From contig NZ_CP081869.1 of assembly GCF_019797865.1 (NCBI RefSeq), positions 1,240,001-1,304,000 of the forward strand: a stretch of 64,000 nt of DNA, read 5' to 3'. The notes beneath the pieces were generated by a model that ran no database searches, was not told the origin of the DNA, and worked only from the letters and a program-made list of their open reading frames with translations. This stretch comes from Chenggangzhangella methanolivorans. Lineage in GTDB: Bacteria; Pseudomonadota; Alphaproteobacteria; Rhizobiales; Methylopilaceae. The position numbers were made by a program, and so were the translations under genes. This document shows, in pieces, positions 59,916 through 64,000 of the stretch. Within the stretch, counting starts at the first letter, position 1, and every line of letters begins with the position of its first letter.

Positions 59916-61500
59916 AGCGCCGGAACTTAAGCCCGAACTCGACGATCGAGGCGACATAGTCGGCGCCCTGGGCGGTGCTGTCCATCCAGACGCGATCGAA
60001 TTTGCCGGTCAACGCGACGTTGCGGTTGATCTTGTATTCGAAGCCGAGGCCGGCGGTGAGCTGGTCCTGCGTCAGCTTCGCGCCGCCCTTGTATTCAGCG
60101 CGGTCGAACGCGAGCCGGGCGGTTCCGATGAAGTTCCGGCGAAACTGGTGCTCGATCGACAGCTCGCCGCTGCGGTCGAGGATGCCGCTCGAATTGACGA
60201 GACTGGTCTCCTGCAGGCTCGTCCGCACGGTTCCCCGAACGGTGGTGAGTGCGGTCGGGGTCCAGGCGACGTTGCCGTCGATCAGCACGCCCTCGACGGG
60301 CTTCAGCCCGCCGTCCTTGGGCGTCTGGCGGCCATAGCCGAGGCCGAGCTCGCCCGTGACCAGCCGCCCGGCCTCGAACTGCGCGCCGCCGACCGCGAAG
60401 CCGTCCGAGCCGAGGTGGCGCAGACCGGTGTTGTCGATCTTCTGGTCGTAGTCGCGGGTGTCGACCGAGGTCTCCACGAAGGGCTGCAGCTTCGGCGACA
60501 GGTCGTAGGAGGCGCGCAGCCGCGCCTGATAGCTGTTGTAGGCGCGATCGGAATTGTCGCGCATGTCGTCGCCGGTGACCGGGTCCGGATTGGTGAGCTT
60601 GGAATCCTTGACCGTGTACCGGTCGACCAGGCCGTCGAGCCGGAGGCTCAGCCGGTTGAAGCGCTGGGCGACGCCGAGCGTCGCGCCGACGGAGCGCGAG
60701 ATCTCGTCGCCCTTGATGCCGCTCGTCTCAGGGTCGCCAGGCTGCGAGGCGATGACGGAGCCGCGCAACTGCGCGTTGATCTGGGTGCGCTCGCTGATGT
60801 CGAGCCGTCCCGACAGCGCGGCGTTCAGGTCCGGCTCGTAGCCCGGCCGGACGCTTTCATATCTGCGGATCTGGGCGCTCGATTCGAAGTCGAGCGCGTG
60901 ACGCGACCAATTCGACTGCGCGTCGAGCTCGCCCTTCAGGCGGACGAACCCCGACCCCTTTGCGCTCCCGTCGACGCGGTTCGGGTTGTCGTCGTATCCG
61001 GCGGCGGTCTCGAGGCTCGGCCGCAGCGTGAAGGCGCCGGCCGTCACCCCCGTCGGCGCATAGGCGTCGTCGACGGGCGAGGCCGGGCGACGCAGGCGCG
61101 TGCGGTCGAAGCCGCCAGGACCCGCGGCGAGCGGATCGGCGAGATAGGACGGGGCGATCGGGGCCGTGCGTTCGCCTTCGCCCTCGGGCGTCGCGGGCTC
61201 GCCATAGCCGCCGCCCGCAAGCGTTCCGGGATCTGCAGGTTCGACGCCGAAATCCCCGCCCGCGAGCGGGGTCGGCGAGGCGGGGGTCTGACCGTAGTCG
61301 CCGCCCGCCAGCCCGTCCTGCGTCGCGGCCTGGGGCGTGGAGCGGCCTCCGGCCGCGGGTCGTCCGCCCTGCACCGGCAGACCGAGCGTACGCTCGTCGA
61401 GACGGCGCAACGGCTCTCCAGAACTCTGCGCGCGCGCGTCCCCGACGACCGCGACGGCCGAAGCGAGGAGAACGGCGCGGAAGATCGCCCGGCGCGACAT
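59914..61500 (-). CDS. outer-membrane beta-barrel protein
   Basis: 528 residues. The signal peptide is ~1-24 (AVLLASAVAVVGDARAQ). A Gly/Pro-rich linker has three copies of LAGG(D/G)(Y/F)G at ~64, 79 and 94. The remaining ~370 residues alternate polar and hydrophobic residues in strands (VTAGAFTLRPSLETAAGYDD, NAALSGRLDISERTQINAQL, ...) and end with the aromatic-type C-terminal strand SIVEFGLKFRR. This resembles the BBP2/capsule-type outer membrane proteins found beside galU in Rhizobiales. Function in export or adhesion is unknown. Confidence 0.8.
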   Translation of the reverse strand: MSRRAIFRAVLLASAVAVVGDARAQSSGEPLRRLDERTLGLPVQGGRPAAGGRSTPQAATQDGLAGGDYGQTPASPTPLAGGDFGVEPADPGTLAGGGYGEPATPEGEGERTAPIAPSYLADPLAAGPGGFDRTRLRRPASPVDDAYAPTGVTAGAFTLRPSLETAAGYDDNPNRVDGSAKGSGFVRLKGELDAQSNWSRHALDFESSAQIRRYESVRPGYEPDLNAALSGRLDISERTQINAQLRGSVIASQPGDPETSGIKGDEISRSVGATLGVAQRFNRLSLRLDGLVDRYTVKDSKLTNPDPVTGDDMRDNSDRAYNSYQARLRASYDLSPKLQPFVETSVDTRDYDQKIDNTGLRHLGSDGFAVGGAQFEAGRLVTGELGLGYGRQTPKDGGLKPVEGVLIDGNVAWTPTALTTVRGTVRTSLQETSLVNSSGILDRSGELSIEHQFRRNFIGTARLAFDRAEYKGGAKLTQDQLTAGLGFEYKINRNVALTGKFDRVWMDSTAQGADYVASIVEFGLKFRR

Positions 61501-61551
61501 GACGTCCTTGACTGTTCGCGGGGACGGCTGCGCCGGCCGGCGCGATGCGGC

Positions 61552-61559
61552 ATGGTTAA
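61552..61559 (-). promoter_or_regulatory. CtrA half-site
   Basis: TTAACCAT on the minus strand, the extended CtrA half-site of alphaproteobacteria, 52 bases upstream of the barrel-protein start. Another TTAACC lies 20 bases further upstream. Confidence 0.4.
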
Positions 61560-61720
61560 CGATCCTCGCCGGACGTGGTTAATATTCCCTTTCGCGTCAT
61601 GCCTTTGCGGGGCCGCCATGCGGCGTCGTATGTGGGCGCACGGATGCGCGGGCGAGACGTCGTGTGGTACAACCCTCGCGACGCCTTTCGCGCGATTGTT
61701 TTTCGGGAGCACCACCGTCC

Positions 61721-62762
61721 ATGAACCAGCCGCTTCGCCAGCCGGCCGACGCGCCCGCCGCTCCGACGCACTTCCGCAGCGCCGACGCGACGCGCGCGCG
61801 GGTCGAGGCGATCGCGTCGGCGGTCCGCACGATCGAGATCGAGCAGGCAGGCCTGGCGAGCCTCGGCGGCGCTTTGAAGGGCGCGCTCGGCGTCTCCTTC
61901 GCGGCCGCCGTCGAGATCATCGCCGGCTCGAACGGCCGGGTGATCGTCAGCGGCAAGGAAAGGCGGCCATGTCGGGCGCAAGATCGCCGCCACGCTCGCC
62001 TCCACCGGCACGCCGGCCTTCTTCGTGCATCCGGCCGAGGCGAGCCATGGCGACCTCGGCATGATCACGTCCGACGACGTCGTGCTGGCCCTGTCCTGGT
62101 CGGGCGAGACGGCCGAGCTGCGCGACATGCTGCACTACGCCACCCGCTTCCGCGTGCCCGTCGTCGCCGTCACCTCGAAGGTCGACAGCGCGCTCGGCCG
62201 CGCCGCCGACGTCGTGCTGATCCTGCCGCGCGTCGGCGAAGCCTGCCCGCACGGCCTTGCTCCCACCACCTCGACCACCATGCAGCTCGCGCTCGGCGAC
62301 GCGCTGTCCGTGGCGCTGCTCGAGGGCCGCCAGTTCACGCCCGGCGACTTCAAGCGCTTCCACCCCGGCGGCAAGCTCGGCGCCGTGCTCGCCTTCGTGC
62401 GCGACGTCATGCATGTCGGCCCGGCGGTCCCGCTGGTCGGCGCCGGCACGAAGATGTCCGAGGCGCTCATCGTCATGTCGCAGAAGAGCTTCGGCTGCGT
62501 GGGCGTGACGGACGAGACCGGAGCGCTTCTCGGCATCGTCACCGACGGCGACCTGCGCCGCCACATGGGCCCGCGGCTGATCGAGGCCCGCGTCGACGAG
62601 GTCATGAGCCGCTCCCCCCATACGATCGCGCCCGACGACCTCGCGGCCGGCGCGATGAGCGAGCTTCAGGGCCGCGCGATCACCGCGCTGTTCGTGGTGG
62701 AGAACGGCCGCCCGGTCGGCCTCGTCCACATCCACGACCTGCTGAAGCTCGGGATCGCCTGA
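61721..62762 (+). CDS. kdsD: arabinose-5-phosphate isomerase, KdsD/KpsF family, one frame break
   Basis: About 347 residues. The SIS domain (~60-200) has GHVGRKIAATLASTGTPAFF, FVHPAEASHGDLGMI, LALSWSGETAEL and CPHGLAPTTSTTMQLALGDAL. Two CBS domains follow (VRDVMHVGPAVPLV and VDEVMSRSPHTIAP). A break near 61958 falls within the Gly-rich loop (usually SGMGKSGHVGRK) and needs two added bases or one removed. It converts ribulose-5-phosphate to arabinose-5-phosphate for Kdo and so for lipopolysaccharide. It is divergent from the barrel-protein gene. Confidence 0.93.
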
Positions 62763-62870
62763 GCGGCGGTGAAGCGCGCGAACCTGCGCGCTTCACCGGG
62801 CCTTAACTCCAAATCTTCACCATGCCGCCCGACGGCCGCCTCGCACCCGAGCGCGCCTTGAGGACCGGAC

Positions 62871-63647
62871 ATGGATTTCGCCACTATAATTGGCTTCGTG
62901 GGCGGCATCGGCGTGCTGTCCTTCCTGATCCACGAGGGCGGCGGCCTCGAGCGCTATTACTCCGAACACGCCGTGATCGTGATTTTCGGCGGCTCGATCA
63001 CCGCCACGCTGATCCGCTTCGAGCTCGGCGCCTTCCTGTCCTCGTTCCCCACCGCGCTCAAGACCGTGTTCGGCTTCGGCGGCAGCCACGCCAATCCGCG
63101 CGACCTGATCGCCGAAATCGCCGACATGGCGAACATCGTGCGCAAGTCCGGCCCGGTCGGCCTCGACAAGGCGACGCCGCACGACAAGTTCCTGGCCAAG
63201 GGCGTGCGCTACGTCGCCGACGGGTTCGACGAGAACTTCATCCGCGAGACGCTCGAGCGCGAGCGCGACCTTCACCTCCACCGCGTCGAGATGGCCGGCA
63301 AGGTGTTCCGCGGCATCGGCGACTGCGCCCCGGCGTTCGGCATGATCGGAACGCTCATCGGCATGGTGCAGATGTTCGCCGAAATGTCGGACCCGTCGAA
63401 GCTCGGCGTGTTCATGGCCATCGCGCTGCTCGCGACGCTTTACGGCGCGGTCGTGGGCAACTTCTTCTTCCTCCCGATCGCCGACAAGCTGAACATCAAG
63501 TTCGCCCATGAGGAGCTGAACCAGACGCTCGTCATCGACGGCGTGCTGCAGCTGCGCGCCGGGAAGAGCCCCGCCGTCATCAAGGAAATGCTGATCGCCT
63601 ACCTGCCCGAGAAGCAACGCGCCGACCTGATGGAAGCGGCCGCCTGA
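62871..63647 (+). CDS. motA: MotA-type proton-channel subunit
   Basis: 258 residues. Four membrane helices: ~4-22, 29-46, 160-178 and 188-210. DCAPAFGMIGTLIGMVQMF carries the conserved Pro of helix 3 and MAIALLATLYGAVVGNFFFLPIADKL helix 4. The cytoplasmic loop ~60-155 has charged residues as in MotA. With MotB it converts ion flow into torque, or into TolQ/ExbB-like work. ATG 62871 follows GAGGACCGGAC. MotB follows after two bases. Confidence 0.9.
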   Translation: MDFATIIGFVGGIGVLSFLIHEGGGLERYYSEHAVIVIFGGSITATLIRFELGAFLSSFPTALKTVFGFGGSHANPRDLIAEIADMANIVRKSGPVGLDKATPHDKFLAKGVRYVADGFDENFIRETLERERDLHLHRVEMAGKVFRGIGDCAPAFGMIGTLIGMVQMFAEMSDPSKLGVFMAIALLATLYGAVVGNFFFLPIADKLNIKFAHEELNQTLVIDGVLQLRAGKSPAVIKEMLIAYLPEKQRADLMEAAA

Positions 63648-63649
63648 AA

Positions 63650-64000
63650 TGGCCAAGAAGAAACACGCCGACCACGGCGGCGGCCACGGCTGGTTCGTGA
63701 CCTTCGCCGACCTCATGGGTCTGCTGATGGCCTTCTTCGTCGTGCTCGTCGCCTTCTCGACGCAGGACAAAAAGAAAATGTCGATCGTCGCCGGCTCGAT
63801 GCGCGAGGCCTTCGGCACCCAGAAAACGATCATCGCCGACGGCATCATCGACATCGGCGGCTCGCCGGCCCGCACCGAGCTCAAATACAACGAGGCGCGG
63901 AGCCCGGAAGAGACCTCCGACCTCGCCGGGCCGCTCTCGGCGAGCCGCGCCGACACCGAGGCCGCGGCCCGCGGCTACGCCCGCGCCGCCGCGACGCTGC
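63650..64000 (+). CDS. motB: MotB/OmpA-type subunit, C-terminus beyond window
   Basis: Starts MAKKKHADHGGGHGWFVTFADLMGLLMAFFVVLVAFSTQDKKK: a basic N-tail and a single membrane helix with the ion-binding Asp in FADLM. The visible 117 residues end before the periplasmic OmpA peptidoglycan-binding domain. Only two bases separate it from the motA stop, so the pair is co-translated. Confidence 0.9.

Overview
The window is high-GC DNA from an alphaproteobacterium, most likely a member of the Hyphomicrobiales (Rhizobiales). The evidence is the cpdR-hutG pair, an mmgR/suhB-type small RNA beside an inositol-monophosphatase-family gene, CtrA-like boxes, gltB-gltD, DUF459 and DUF971 genes, and palindromic intergenic repeats of a type common in this order. 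No rRNA, tRNA or CRISPR was seen. About 17 otherwise well-conserved genes carry single-base or two-base frame breaks, roughly 25 in all, many at short homopolymers and including housekeeping genes. They look more like sequence error than decay, so these genes are annotated as full spans with the breaks marked.

Layout. (1) 1-7678, minus strand: six overlapping genes transcribed as HMG-CoA reductase, UbiA-type prenyltransferase, an ATP-grasp/phosphohistidine dikinase with a non-PEP-synthase middle, a BtaA-like DUF3419 aminocarboxypropyl transferase, a phytol/dolichol-kinase-like membrane protein, and a GNAT acyltransferase cut by the window edge. This looks like an undescribed isoprenoid- or lipid-modifying pathway. 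(2) 8225-20392: two 839-bp IS5-family copies with identical encoded proteins, in inverted orientation, bracket a glycan island with a CDP-glucose branch (rfbF, rfbG), an RmlC-like epimerase, a sugar C-methyltransferase, a CmcI-like methyltransferase/hydroxylase, a nucleoside-sugar reductase/epimerase, a hexapeptide acetyltransferase, two paralogous polysaccharide pyruvyl transferases and one unknown 531-residue protein. (3) 20429-25052: a small hypothetical gene, an exported alpha/beta hydrolase and a membrane diguanylate cyclase.

(4) 25272-35794: a redox/transport locus with DUF971, an AprA/AsfA-like flavoprotein, an AsfB-like ferredoxin, a HEAT-repeat protein, a Crp-type regulator, an ABC importer whose binding protein carries a NosL-like C-terminal domain, a 7Fe ferredoxin and ferredoxin-NADP reductase. 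Together they could carry electrons from NADPH to an organosulfur-directed flavoprotein. A 1.3-kb array of about seven 191-197 bp tandem repeats splits the locus. (5) 35916-39572: XRE regulator, LuxR-type receptor with two lux-box-like palindromes facing two small convergent genes, and an acyltransferase-like protein. (6) 39577-43429: DUF1045, PhnM, gamma-glutamyltransferase and a small membrane protein. (7) 43443-49311: cpdR, hutG, mmgR, hisN-like, DUF805, lysophospholipase, hsp20 and threonine aldolase.

(8) 49636-64000: gltB, gltD, SGNH hydrolase, lytic transglycosylase, galU, an outer-membrane barrel protein, the KdsD/KpsF isomerase and a MotA/MotB pair cut by the right edge. Envelope and sugar-nucleotide supply genes (galU, kdsD, mltB-like) lie behind promoters with CtrA-like motifs. 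CpdR, a known upstream controller of CtrA stability, is encoded 15 kb away.
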